DNA of 64,000 bases from the NCBI GenBank assembly GCA_036346395.1, contig CM070594.1, positions 21,857,385 through 21,921,384 on the forward strand. The letters run 5' to 3'. Positions 21,088-32,149 of the stretch are shown here, one piece after another. Source of the DNA: Hsuehochloa calcarea (taxonomy: Eukaryota > Streptophyta > Magnoliopsida > Poales > Poaceae). The notes below the pieces were generated by a model that did no database searches, had not been told where the DNA came from, and saw only the letters and a program-made list of their open reading frames with translations. The translations under genes were made by a program, and so were the position numbers. Numbering within the stretch: the stretch's first letter is position 1; each line of letters starts with the position of its first letter.

Positions 21088-21600
21088 TCAAGAGAGAACT
21101 AGGGTTTTAACTTCCTCTAGCAGATTCTTAATTTTAAAGACTTCTTGATCTAAGTCTTTCAAGCTTTTTGAAGGTCTAACAGCTTCCTTTTTAGCGAGAC
21201 TAGTACTTGAATCTAGCTTCTTATATATTAAAGAGACTTCTTCTTTGATATAATTACTGTTTTGAACACCTTTGGTTTGTCGTACCTTACTTTCTTCTAA
21301 TATTTGCAAGACTATAGTTATATTCTTATTTGCAAGAACATATTGTTCTGCTAACTGATTGTGTTTTTTATGCAATTTATCTAATTTCAACTCTAATTCG
21401 TCATGTCTTTTACCCTAAGTTATGTAGAAGTTGTATAATAGATCAACAAGCAAATTTAGTTGGCTTTATGAGGAATGCCAACTATGTTCTTCTAACGGGT
21501 TTATTCTGCACTTGATATAAATATTATCCTTTGTATTGACTATTTTTCCAGAAATTACTTCTAAGTTTAAATATTTTAGCTTTTCTATGGTTAACCTAAC
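21088..21600 (-). pseudogene. Viral ORF1-like frame, truncated at the (TA)n array
   Basis: A lysine/glutamate-rich, coiled-coil-like frame (ATG-initiated open part 21390-21088, 100 aa) extends upstream. It passes through a stop at about 21420 and a frame change to sequence at 21470-21600 (LEVISGKIV, DNIYIKCRI). That sequence runs directly into the TA array. The 5' end of the gene is therefore missing or was replaced by the repeat. The order before ORF2 and the polyprotein suggests the P24-type ORF1. Confidence 0.45.
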
Positions 21601-21604
21601 CTCG

Positions 21605-21607
<3 letters not shown>

Positions 21608-21671
<64 letters not shown>
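21608..21671. repeat. (TA)n microsatellite at the viral right border
   Basis: About 32 uninterrupted TA units directly adjoin viral ORF1-like sequence. An Ile/Tyr repeat frame over it (21466-21732) is an artefact of the repeat. The next 170 bp (21672-21845) is AT-rich with no feature seen. Confidence 0.95.
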
Positions 21672-21674
<3 letters not shown>

Positions 21675-21845
21675 TCAATTGTTGTGTCATTCTTGTTGTT
21701 TTGCACAAAATAAATAACACAACAGTAGCCATAGGATGTATGTGATATATACATTGCGATACTTTTATTCACATCATAGAAAAATTTAAATGGTTATTTT
21801 CCTTTTTTAACTTCAAAAAGAGACCAAATTTTTTTGGGATATTAC

Positions 21846-23118
21846 AGTAAATGCATACCTTTATGAAAATTTGAATTCAGATATTTATATGAAGGTACCT
21901 AAATGTATCCCTGTCCTGAACAAAAACAGAGCAAATGAAAATCTTTACAGGGTGAAACTCAAAAAGTCACTGTATGGACTGAAGCAATCAGACAGAATGT
22001 GGTATAATCGCTTAAGCGACTTTCTATGCAAGAAATGCTACACGAACAATGAGGATTATCCTTATATTTTTACACGGTGATCCTGGGATGGATTCTGTAT
22101 AATCTTAGTACATGTAGATTATCTGAATATCATCGAGACCCTGAAAGATATTAAGAAAGCAAGCTCTTACCTGGAGTCTAAGTTCGAAATGAAAGATTTG
22201 GGTAAAACCAAATATTGTCTAGGCTTGCAGCTCGAGCATACCCCTGAATAGATTTTAGTACATCAGTCAACCTACACTCAGAAAGTGTTAGAACGATTCG
22301 ACTCTGAAAATGCATATCCTTCGAAAGTATCAATGGTTGGTAGATCCTTGCAGCAAGACAAGGATCCGTAGCGATCTATAGAAGAGGGGGAGGAAGTCCT
22401 GGAACCAGAATTCCCATAGGTAAGTGCAATAGAAGCACCCATGTACTTAGCAATCTGTACTAGATCGGACATTGCATTTGCTGCGAACCTATTAGCAAGA
22501 TATAGTACAGAACCAACCAAAGGCATTGGCAAGGAATAAAGGAAATCTTTCGATACCACTAAGGAAGCAAAGATCTTGGTCTGTTCTACAGAAAGAACCA
22601 AGACGTAACCATGAATGGCTATGCAGATGCCTGGTACCTGTCGGACCCGCATACAGCCAAGTCGCAAATAGATTGTGTATTCTTATGTGATGGAACTGCA
22701 ATTTCATGAAAATCGTCTAAGCAAAGTCTTGTATCTACTTCGATAAACCACTCGAAAATCATAGCACTGTACGAGGCCTCACGAGAATATTCTTGGCTTC
22801 GGCAGATGATTCACCACATCAAGTAATCGTGTGGATTGAATACCACGCAAACCCCCTATTATCTATGAAGATAATGCAGCTTGTGTTGCACAAGTGCGGA
22901 TGGGTTATGTGAAGAGTCACCTCACTAAGCATACCTACTCCAAGTTCTTCTATGCTTGTGAATTACAAAAGATGGACGAAATTAAAGTATTGCATACTAA
23001 GTCATGTGAAAATCTTGCAGATTTATTCACTAAGTCATTTCCAGCATCTAACTTTGAAAGATGCATATGTGGAATTGGAATGATAGGACTTAGAGAAGTG
23101 CAGAATTCAGGGGGAAAA
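21846..23118 (+). pseudogene. Decayed Ty1-copia RT/RNase H fragment
   Basis: NSDIYMKVP, KLKKSLYGLKQS and MWYNRL mark the Copia RT. The catalytic site reads VHVDYL where YVDD is expected, so the second Asp is lost. Further motifs are SSYLESKFEMKDLG, TRSDIAFA, YEDNAACVAQ, KHTYSKFFYA and ENLADLFTKS. They end in a polypurine-type CAGGGGGAAAA (23109-23119), after which an LTR would be expected. Several stops and shifts are present. No LTR ends or target duplication are found, so it is a truncated fragment unrelated to the SIRE element. Confidence 0.8.
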
Positions 23119-24059
23119 TCTTCACGAACTCATCATTAAAACTTGATCACGAAGACTGAGTACTAATCATATGAGGTACTAGTCATTATAAAAGTTTGAT
23201 CGATTGAAGAGCAATAAAGAGAAGCAATAAATGTCCTACATCTCTGTGTTTAATATACAATTTCTGTTTTTTATGTTCTTGTATTATTTAATAATTCTAT
23301 ATTTATCTATGAAATGATTGTTTGAACTAAACTCGTCGGCGACAATTTCTCCGTAATAACTTGTAAGTAGACCACTCCGGTTGATCGACGGCTGATCATG
23401 CATGCCGAGTGATTATCGATCGAGCGCCCTGCCCGCCGACGCGCGCGCGGGGACAACGTCGCATGTGCGGTCTGCGGCGCATGTTCCACGCGCGCCCAGA
23501 AAGGCACGGCACGCAAGTAAGCTGCAGTCACATGATCCGGCTAAGGAGCAGTCACATGATCCGGCCCCCACGCGCGCATGTGTAGAACTCCAGGGTTAGT
23601 GTTAGCGGCGCGCGTGGTGTAGTGTCGAGGCGCGCAGCTTCCGCCCGTCCGGACGCTACCTCACCACCGCATACAAAAAACTCCAGCTCAAGAGCACTAC
23701 ACCACCTGCTGCCTCGGTGTGCGTGCGGTGCTGTGTACTGCATATGTAAGTATCTGCGGATCAAGCCAGAAGCTACTACCGTACGCCGTGTCTTAGCTGA
23801 CGTGTGTGTTCACCTGCATGATACGAAATTGCGTGTCGCCTACTACTCCAGTGATTTGGCTTTTTTTAAGAGAGAAGCAGAACTGAAACCTAGTCCGTCA
23901 ATTTCAGGCGCATTGCCTGCAAATTAACCATTTCTTTACACAAACACGATCGCGGTGGAAAAAGGGGTGTCAAAGCGTGAAACTAAAACTAAACTAGTCC
24001 TTGCAATTAAGTAAGCAAAAACCGAGGGGCGACGGGCAGCCGAGCACGCCACCTTTCTT
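23119..24059 (+). promoter_or_regulatory. Upstream region of the cell-wall gene
   Basis: No credible gene lies here, and the frames at 23307-23927 are GC-rich shadows. The sequence changes from AT-rich to GC-rich at about 23330. It includes an exact 18-bp direct repeat (GCAGTCACATGATCCGGC at 23524-23541 and 23548-23565) carrying a CACATG E-box-like core, and CACGCGCGC words of the CGCG-box type. No canonical TATA box was found close to the coding region. Regulatory roles are inferred only from position. Confidence 0.4.
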
Positions 24060-24176
24060 TGCGCTGCCGCTCCCTCCAAATTAAGTACCCCTCCGCTTCA
24101 CTCTCCCACTCCCACTCGCGTCCCCATCACCTCCCCCGCTCTCCCTCCTCTCCTCTCCTCTCCCCCACCACCTCCC
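24060..24176 (+). promoter_or_regulatory. Pyrimidine-rich 5' leader (Y-patch type)
   Basis: Directly before the ATG at 24177 the sequence is a run of CTCTCC/CCTCCC words, typical of the pyrimidine patches and 5' UTRs of grass genes. The context CCTCCCATGGCT has a C at -3 and G at +4. Confidence 0.5.
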
Positions 24177-24791
24177 ATGGCTCCCCTCCCCGTCCTCCTC
24201 CTTCTCTCGTCGCTGCTCTTCAATGCCGCACGCGCCACCGCTCCCGGCGCCGCCGCGCCCAAGGACGGCGCCACCATCGTGCTCAAGGACGGCACCACCT
24301 GCACGCTCTGCGCCTCCTGCGACAACCCTTGCAACCCCTCCTACTACCCGCCTCTCCCTCCTCCGGTGACCCCAGCAACGCAGTACCCGCCTCCCCCCTC
24401 CTATCCCTCCGGCGGCGGCGGGGGAGGCACCATCGTGTACTCCTCCCCGCCCCCTCCTCCCGGCGGCGGCGGAGGCACCATCGTGTACTCCTCCCCGCCC
24501 CCTCCTCCCTACGGCGGCGGCGGCGGAGGCAGCAGCGGCGGCGGCGGTGGCGGAGGAATATACTACCCGCCGCCGGCCGGCGGATCGTCGTGGGGAGGAG
24601 GCGGCGGTGGGTCCCAGGGCGGTGGAGGCGGGGTCTACCAGACGCCGCCGCCGCCCAACCCGTTCCTGCCCTACTTCCCCTTCTACTACTACAGCCCGCC
24701 ACCGCCGTTCTACGTTAGCAGCTCGGCCGCGGCCATTTCGTCGTCGGCGGCGACGCTGCTGCTGGTCATGCTCCCCGGGCTCCTACTGTGA
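24177..24791 (+). CDS. Secreted Pro/Gly-rich cell-wall-type protein, probable GPI anchor
   Basis: Single-exon gene, 204 aa, intact. Residues 1-21 form a signal peptide (MAPLPVLLLLSSLLFNAARA). A short cysteine cluster follows (C42, C45, C48, C52). The middle alternates SPPPPP extensin-like blocks with runs of 4-7 Gly, and TIVYSSPPPPP is present twice (around residues 85-112). The C-terminus has SSSAAAISSSAA followed by a hydrophobic LLLVMLPGLLL tail, as in GPI-anchor signals. It resembles plant hydroxyproline-rich or 'leucine-rich repeat extensin-like' annotated proteins without an LRR, so export to the cell surface or wall is likely. The longer overlapping frame at 24059-24718 is Arg-rich and lacks a signal peptide. 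The exact role is unknown. Confidence 0.85.
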   Translation: MAPLPVLLLLSSLLFNAARATAPGAAAPKDGATIVLKDGTTCTLCASCDNPCNPSYYPPLPPPVTPATQYPPPPSYPSGGGGGGTIVYSSPPPPPGGGGGTIVYSSPPPPPYGGGGGGSSGGGGGGGIYYPPPAGGSSWGGGGGGSQGGGGGVYQTPPPPNPFLPYFPFYYYSPPPPFYVSSSAAAISSSAATLLLVMLPGLLL

Positions 24792-26189
24792 TGAGAATGT
24801 GAGATAGATCTGCCGAGTTAATGCGCTGTTTTTTTACACTAGGGGCGGGTGATTTAATTGTGGCCCGTGTAATTTTAAATTTTCATTTTTGTTTTTACTT
24901 CTTCTCTCTTGGTGATTTATGTGTTCGGTATAAAAACCTGTAGCAAAGTGTAAAAGAAGGGCAAGTAATAAGCACTAGTACCACCATAGATGGATCTAAT
25001 TAAATTGTTCATGCCAAAGAAATGTGCGCTCATTTACTCCTCCTGATTCGAGACGATTACTGTGGAGTTGGTAAAAATGTGTAGCTAGCGTACATGTACT
25101 TCCCGATGATCTGATCAGCTTGTCTGTTAGAAGAACTGACTGCTAGTCTGTGTGAGCTGGTGATTGTTCTGGAAATTTCTCATTTGAGGGGGCATGCTTG
25201 CATCAGGCAACAATCTCTGCACAGACTTGTACACCAGGAAGCCAAAATAGATGCAGGGCAGGCACAGAACTCATGGTGTACACTTGGCTCATCTCCAAAT
25301 AAGAAATTTATCTCGTTGCATACTTTTCTTCTCCTTCCGAAGTGTTCACGGATCTGTTGTGGCTGCCAAGAAAATTTCTTGTGGCATATGCAATTCAGGG
25401 AAATATATTTATAATCGCTCTTCTCCATGAAATGGCTATATCTAGAGGAAGATAAAAACTTGTCCAGACCATGCACACTAGCCATGCATGGCCTAGGTGG
25501 AAGAGAAATTTAATATGGAACCGAGGGACCATAAAAAATAATAAATGCTATAGATTATGTTAGTGTCGAGCCATCGTACATGGTGTCATCGTTGACATGA
25601 CACACTTAGGCTGTACAGGCAAAACTCTTGGTACAGTAGCTTTTAAAAGGTGTACGTGTATAGTTGACGATACGAAATAGAAGAAGCTTTATTTTTTTTT
25701 TGGCAAAAAGCTCGGGTTTCTTGCGTACGGATTGGGATTCTCTGTATTTAAAAATTTAATACAGAAAAATCTATAGTGTGTATATATTTAAAAGTGAGAT
25801 AAAAAAGCGAAAGCTATGATCAATAGTTACAATATACACTATAGTATTTTCTACTGCTGCTTTAATACTACACTACTATTTACGGCAGATTCAGAAGCCT
25901 ACCAAAGTGAGAAAAAGAAAAGGGAAAAGGTACAAAAGGTTACACAGTTACAGAGGGAGCAAAAGTGTGGGTGGTATGGTCCGGGTGGAGCTTGATTTAT
26001 TCGGATCTTCTAGGGTTGAAAAGTGTAGGATCCTGTCTGTACCTGTACTTTTTTTTTATTTGGCAATAAGACGGTCGTTACCATCGAGTAATGGATAATT
26101 GCGTTCATACCATTAAAAATATGTGCAATTTCGTGTTTTCGCCGTAAAATCTTTGTGTATTTTGTTTTTATCACTCTTCCATAAATACG
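24792..26189. other. 3' flank and intergenic DNA, no gene seen
   Basis: The first ~200 bp is presumably the 3' UTR of the cell-wall gene. No perfect AATAAA is found, although AATAAG and AT-rich words occur at about 24965. The rest is AT-rich with short frames only (for example 25160-25485 on both strands) and no recognisable domain. Confidence 0.5.
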
Positions 26190-26560
26190 TATTTTATTTT
26201 TGCCAATCCATTCACTCTTTCCGTCAAGTCAACGTGATTACAGTTAAGAAATATGCAAAAAAAAAAAGATAAATACCAAAAAAAATATAGAAAAATGAAG
26301 GATAACTTTTGAATATTTTTCTAAACAATTTAAACTTTACAGTAGAAAATTTTCTGAAACATTACACTAGGGAATATGTTTCAATCTTCCTTAATTTTTA
26401 TGGGACATTGTGCAACTTTTATTTTATTTTATTCAGAAGTGGTCCCTTTTTTGTGATATTTTTGCATATTTTTTAACAGTCACGTTCTGTTGACTTAATA
26501 GAAAATTAAATGGAGTGACAAAAACATTTTTAGTGCCAGACAAATTTTTCCCACGGAGTA
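26190..26560. mobile_element. Foldback / MITE-like inverted repeat
   Basis: GTCAAGTCAACGTGATT...TTAAGAAATATGCAAAAA (26223-26262) is the imperfect reverse complement of TTTTTGCATATTTTTTAAC...TTGACTTAAT (about 26459-26500). The pairing continues outward (CCATTCACTC on the left, GAGTGACAAA on the right). The roughly 200-bp centre is AT-rich. The ends and target duplication are not sharp, so the limits are approximate. Confidence 0.5.
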
Positions 26561-26809
26561 AATCCTATTCGACCTTTGGTCAGAAGAAATGTCCTATTTG
26601 CAATGTTACACGGTTTGGTGCACTCATGTAGTGTGTCACTTTCCTTGATTGAATTTTACAGGATTTTGGAGAGAATTTTTGCAGATATTTGGAATAGTAC
26701 ATAAGAACCACATATATGCTAGTTTCGTTAGAAAAAAAAACTAATGCATTTTGTTACTTTAATTTCACAACGATTAGTTTTTTTCGCATCACAAACCCAT
26801 CTTAATCTA

Positions 26810-26905
26810 TACTCCCTCCAATCACAAAAGAATATCATTTTGGACATCGGCACGTCCCCATAACCAACTTTAATCACTAATTACAATAGATTCATGAAAC
26901 ATAAT
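26810..26905. mobile_element. MITE, left half (split by the nested LTR stack)
   Basis: ACTCCCTCCAATCACAAAAG starts a MITE-style terminus, and the following AGAATATCATTTTGG is the imperfect reverse complement of CCAAAACTACGTTCTTTCGTGA at 61685-61706. The element is interrupted at 26905 by the outer solo LTR and resumes at 61571. Intact it would have been about 245 bp. Confidence 0.5.
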
Positions 26906-28350
26906 TGTAAGACCCGGGAGTAACACCATCGAATCCTCTGTGTATTCTATACTAGACCTTAGAACAGTAGCTAGTGTACATAGTAAATAAATATGGTAAC
27001 ATCCATAATTCACACAACTTTATTAATAAATACCAAAGTTTATTACAAGAATAGCTTACAAGCCAACAATAAAGAACACAATGAAAGATGAAGAAGTAGT
27101 ATAGCCCAGCAAATCTGTCATAGACAATCGACTGGGATAGCGGCATAGTCATCGAGATCCACACCGGTAGCTAAGTCCTTATCCTCTAGACAACATTTTA
27201 TTAAGTAAGGGTGAGTACAAAAATATACTCTGCAAGTTACACCCCATAACAGATTATAATGCATACAGTGATATATCAAAAGAAAGCTTATGTGGTTATT
27301 TGTGCAAAAGTAATATTTGACATTTTAAATACATTTACTAAGTTCCAAAGCAGTTATAGTATATTTAAAATTCTTTATTTTAAAAATGTTAAGTTAGTGC
27401 AAGATGACTTTTGGTGAATGACTAATCCCCTTGCACCAAAGCTTTATGCCCAATTTCCCACATGGGATAAACATCCATGAAATTATTATTTTTGTCAAAT
27501 CATTTGTTAGACCCTAAATTTGTAGTTTGGAATCCACTGTATCAATCTGTGCCATTCGCTGGATTAATAGATAGCACAAACAGATATATTCTTGGAGCAA
27601 TCACATACATCACATGCAGGGTAAAATATATTACATAACCGGCTGTACGACCCACTGTTTTACAAAAGAGGCACAAATACCACAATATCACATACTTCAG
27701 AGTACAAAGTAAGGGATAGGTGCAGAAGCAAAGTACGTAATAGTAGATCCATTCACTTTGCCCATAGCAAACGACTGGGGGTCCCGGCCTAAGCCTCACC
27801 GTCTTCACCACCGTGTGGTCCAGCAACCACGAAGTAGTCGTAGGGGTCTTGGTCGAGTGGCTCTGAAAGATTATATTGGACGAGCCTGAGTACACAACCG
27901 TACTCGTGAGCCAACACACAATGCAGGTTATTATAGGTGCAAGGCTAGCCAAATGGAGGTTCAGAGTTCTTTTGTTTGCACAAAGCTATATTTGAATTAG
28001 ACTAAGTAGTAGAACATCCTGAGACTTAGTATTTTCAACAACAGATTTTGTAAACTGAGTTTTCTTTGTATGGTACTAGTGGAGATCCCATCTCCTATAC
28101 CATTGAGGGGCTCCGTTCACCCAATACTCAAGCTATCCCGTATTTACCACTAGTTCCCGACCAGGCATTTCTCAAATCCTTGGGGTCCCACCCTATCTTT
28201 CCATTCCACACCCATACACAAATGGTTTTATAAAAATGAAAACTAGTTCAAGCGAGTTCCCGGCACCGCTCTTGACCGCTATCTAGACAGTTTTCTTACT
28301 CTGCAGAGTTCGTACACTTTAACCACAAAGAGATATTCAACTTATAATAT

Positions 28351-30640
28351 TGTAACACCCCAGCCCAACACTGAGCCTGGAATGCCACTAAACTACCTTC
28401 CAATTAATAATAATTGACACACTTTATAAATACAGCAAGAAATCAATGATAATCAAAACCATGGACCACAAAAGAGCAATGCATAATTATGGATCATGTG
28501 GTAATAAATAAGCAATGGGAAATATAACCAGGTAAATAATCCAAAGTAGCATCAACCAATGAATCCAAATTAATAAAGCAAATAGTCTAGTCCAAATGAT
28601 GTCCTAAATTTTATTCAACCTCTAACATGTCCATGTGTAAACCAATATGGAATGAATAATTATCATGGCGAAGGATCATGTGATGTCCATGTGCTCTACT
28701 CGCTCTCAATTACGGCATCCTCGAATATCACCTAAAGACAACAATAGAGCAAGGGTGAGTCCACGACTCAGCAAACACATCGATATACAACGACAATAAT
28801 AAATCAACAGCATTCAATAACTCCATTATCATCACATGCACTTCTATTAACATTCTCATCCATTAATCTCAAATATCAATGCAACTCTAATCTATATGTC
28901 CACATGCACTTCCTTCGCGTATACCGGTATAGCGTGAGTGAATGCTCGCGACAACATTCACTCTCAAGCCCGTTCCTCCAAAAGGATCGGGGACCTTCTC
29001 CACTCCCGTGGAGTTGTGATCAATCATGATCACCTTCTCTTATGCAAAGATGCTTATGAATGCAAACATGCAAACTCCATCATAAACATCATATCCAACT
29101 TTTCATCATGTCCATTAACAATATAAATCCATACCATTCCATTGCTTGCAATTAAACAAAATAAAAGCACAACAATAATGGTAATAGAAGATAAAGAAAG
29201 CGATGATCGATCATTGATCGTCTACCATGCACTTGCCTTTACTAGTTGCGACGCACAATTTGGCTATGACGGCAACAAACACGGCGCTTCTCCTACATTA
29301 AATACACACATCTCAATACAAGCTACAGCATCATAAGAATAACAATTAATATACATCGCTCCTACGTCCCCAAATATAACACGTTACGCCGGTACCGAAA
29401 AGTTACCCATTGCTGTCCTAGTACTAAAACGAACGTAACTTTTGTCTCGAAAGTCCGATCACCACAAACCACCCCATTCTGGATTCTTTATAAAATTATC
29501 CACATTTTCTTAGATTACGAAGTCTTCTAATTAAATCATCTAACCCTCCGTATTTAGCCCAGAAAGCGATCTGTCCGCTTGAACAGCAGTCTTACTAAAT
29601 TCATAACTTTTGTTTTACTCAACCAAAATGCGCGTTCTCAGATCCTACAGAACCATTGGACAATTATCTACAACTTTCATGTAGATCAAAAACTCTAATT
29701 AAGCTATTTACTATTTTTAATCTACAGTCTACCAAAACAGCGCCGAAAGACGACAACCGCAAAAACAGCGGTCTTCCGAAAATCGTATCTCGAAATCTAC
29801 TTGTCCGATTGACATGGTTAAATATGCTATAGAAAGATATCAAAATTATCTACAATTAACTAGTATATGAGATTTCCAAAATTTGCCATTAAGATACCCG
29901 AATAAATCGTTCAATAGAACAGCATGTTAACAGACACCTTAAACGGCCCCTCGACTAACCATTTCTAAAACCGCTCTCTAATTAATCTCAATCCTAACAG
30001 CTAACGAAATTAGCAAAGCAGTAGGAAATAAAATCACATATCGCTATCCACAAGAAATTGGGTTTCTATTTTTTTCTCCTAGTCTTCTTCTTGTATTCCC
30101 TTACTGATCATGTTACACACACACATACAAATCAAGAAGCAAGTTATCTAGCAGCCGGAATAGAACTAATGCAAATGCTCACGTGAGGGAAGGAAGATGG
30201 CTTCGGCCATTTGGCGAAGATGGCTTGACCAAGAGCACACGGCCGAACGGCAAGAAAAAGCAGAAGGCGGTGCTTGGCGCTTCAGCGGCGTCCACGCCTG
30301 AGCGTTCAAGCTGCGACAGCAGGGGCAGCCTTCTGGCGTGAGAGGGCCGGGCCGCTCAGCGAGGCAGTGCAGCGCGCACAGGAAAAAGTGGAGGCGGCTG
30401 GAAAATGGTGGTGGCAAGCTCGAGAAAAAAAAAGAAAAGTGAGGCGGTGATTTCGGGGAAAAGAAAGCGGCGGTGGCTTGGGAAAAAGTGATTAGGGTTT
30501 TCTAAAATAATTCCACCACTATTTATATAGCTCATAAAAATTCCGAAAATACTATTTTCCACGTATATTAAATTCTTTAATTACGCATAAGCCCTTAATA
30601 CGCGATTATTAATATTATTATTATTTTTCAGAGTATTACA
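28351..30640 (-). repeat. Gypsy-1 3' LTR
   Basis: The LTR runs TGTAACACCCCAGCCC to CAGAGTATTACA and is nearly identical to the copy at 35623-37914, except in a GC-rich block at about 30205-30445. A minus-strand TATA-type CTATATAAATAG occurs as the complement at about 30523-30534. Confidence 0.92.
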
Positions 30641-30655
30641 TTCTACCCCCCTTAA
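30641..30655 (-). other. Gypsy-1 polypurine tract
   Basis: The minus strand reads AAGGGGGGTAGAA immediately before the 3' LTR, the expected plus-strand DNA primer site. Confidence 0.8.
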
Positions 30656-30749
30656 CGGAATTCGACCCCGAATTCTACTCGCCGTGCTACTCAAAGAAAA
30701 AATTGCACAGCTGAAATTAAACAACAAAACAACACGTACCCGACGTGAA

Positions 30750-31720
30750 CAACTCCGGGTATAGCTCGCGCATGCGAGACTCCAACTCCCAAGTCGCCTC
30801 TCTGGGGTGATGTGTCCTGGCACCTTGCGTATACCAGCGTCTTGTGCCTCAGCACTCGCTCCGATCTCTCCAGAATGCGCGCCGGACGCGACTCAACTGT
30901 GAGGTCTTGCTCAATAGTAAGCGGCTCTAATGAAATCTTATGCTCTGGGTCTCTCAAAAACTTTCTCAGCATCGAGACGTGAAACACATTGTGAACTCCA
31001 CGCATGGACTCAGGAAGATCCAAGCGGTAAGCTAACTTCCCAATTCTTGCAATAATCGGGAACGGTCCAACGTACCTCGGGCTAAGCTTCCCTTTGGTGC
31101 GAATCGGACAATGCCTTTAGTGGGAGACACTCTCAGAGCACTGGTCACCCACCGCAAACTCAAGTCACGCCTCCTCAAATCGGCATAACTTTTCTGTCTA
31201 CTCTGGAGCCGCCATGATTACGCCTCACCATGGCCACACGCTCAGCGGTCTTGAATCCGGTCGGACCCAAAGCGCCTTCTCTCCAGCGCATCCCAACAAA
31301 GCGGCGATCCGCACTTCCGCCCATAGAGAACCTCAAATGGCGCGGCTCTAATCTTTGGAATGGTAACTATTATTATAGGCAAACTACGCAAGTGGCAATG
31401 GTCCTCCCAACTACCCTTCAAGACAAAACACAAGATCGCAACATATCCTCCAAAGTCTGAATAGTGCGCTCTGATTGCCCATCATGCATGGGTGAAGCGT
31501 TGTACTAAGTAGTGTGTGCCCAATGCACTGCAGACTCTCCCGAACTTGGAGACAAACTTGGCGTCCTGTCGAAATGATGGTCTTTGGCACACCATGCGGT
31601 CTTACTATTTCACGCACATAAATAGGAGCTAGATCACTCATTGAATTTGTCGTGCGAATAGGAATGAAGTCTGTGATTTCTTGAATCGATCCACCACTAC
31701 CCAAAGCGCATCCTTCCTCG
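30750..31720 (-). pseudogene. Gypsy-1 integrase C-terminus and chromodomain, broken
   Basis: Minus-strand fragments read RAAPFEVLYGRKC (about 31330), GVHNVFHVSMLRKFL (about 31000-30950) and the chromodomain start (SRPARILERSERVLRHKTLVYAR, cut here to its motif positions at about 30900-30830). Upstream is an integrase piece with YVREIVRPHGVPKTI at about 31620. Chromodomains target integration to methylated-histone chromatin. Frame changes separate all the pieces. Confidence 0.75.
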
Positions 31721-32149
31721 CGGAACGAGCGAGTAGCGCCACCACAAAGTCCATAGAGATATCATCCCAAGGCCTTTGAGGAACCTCCAAAGGTCGCAAC
31801 AACCCGCGGGGCGCTTGTGCTCACTTTCACTTGGCGACAAACACACAAGAAGCCACATAATTAGCAATGTCCACCTTCATTCTTTTCCACCAAAATTGCT
31901 TCAGATCTCGATACATCTTAGTCTCACGGGATGAGCGAGTATGCAGTGCGATGTGCCTCTCTCAAAATATCATCTTTGACCTCCGCCTTTGCGGCACACA
32001 AAACGGCCTTTAAACCTCAAAGTACGAGAATCATCCATACTAAAATCACCCTCTTTGCCTTCATCGGGCGCTTCCTAACCTCCTGTAATAACGGTCACTC
32101 TGTTGTGCTTCCCACTGATGCAGAATAGCCGACTCAAGAATCAAGCGTG

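Larger units (their letters stand above)
4060..21606 (-). mobile_element. Endogenous pararetrovirus (tungrovirus-like, eRTBVL type), interrupted
   Basis: A degraded Caulimoviridae copy reads on the minus strand. It carries a truncated ORF1-like and a short ORF2-like frame, a polyprotein with capsid, aspartic protease, RT (YIDD at 7117-7128) and RNase H regions, a downstream viroplasmin-like ORF, and an intergenic region with TATA boxes. Excluding the Copia insertion, roughly 6.3 kb of viral sequence remains. The right end stops in a (TA)n array. The left end is less sharp, with an AT array 280 bp beyond it. Frameshifts, stops and apparent internal deletions show it is non-functional. Assignment to eRTBVL rather than another caulimovirid rests on gene order, short ORFs before the polyprotein and AT-repeat flanks. 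Confidence 0.8.

Noticed and set aside
24059..24718. A 219-codon plus-strand frame longer than the annotated 204-aa gene
   Set aside because: It is Arg/His/Ser-rich low-complexity sequence with no signal peptide, and it arises from reading the Pro/Gly codons in another frame. The 24177 frame has a signal peptide, Cys cluster and GPI tail.
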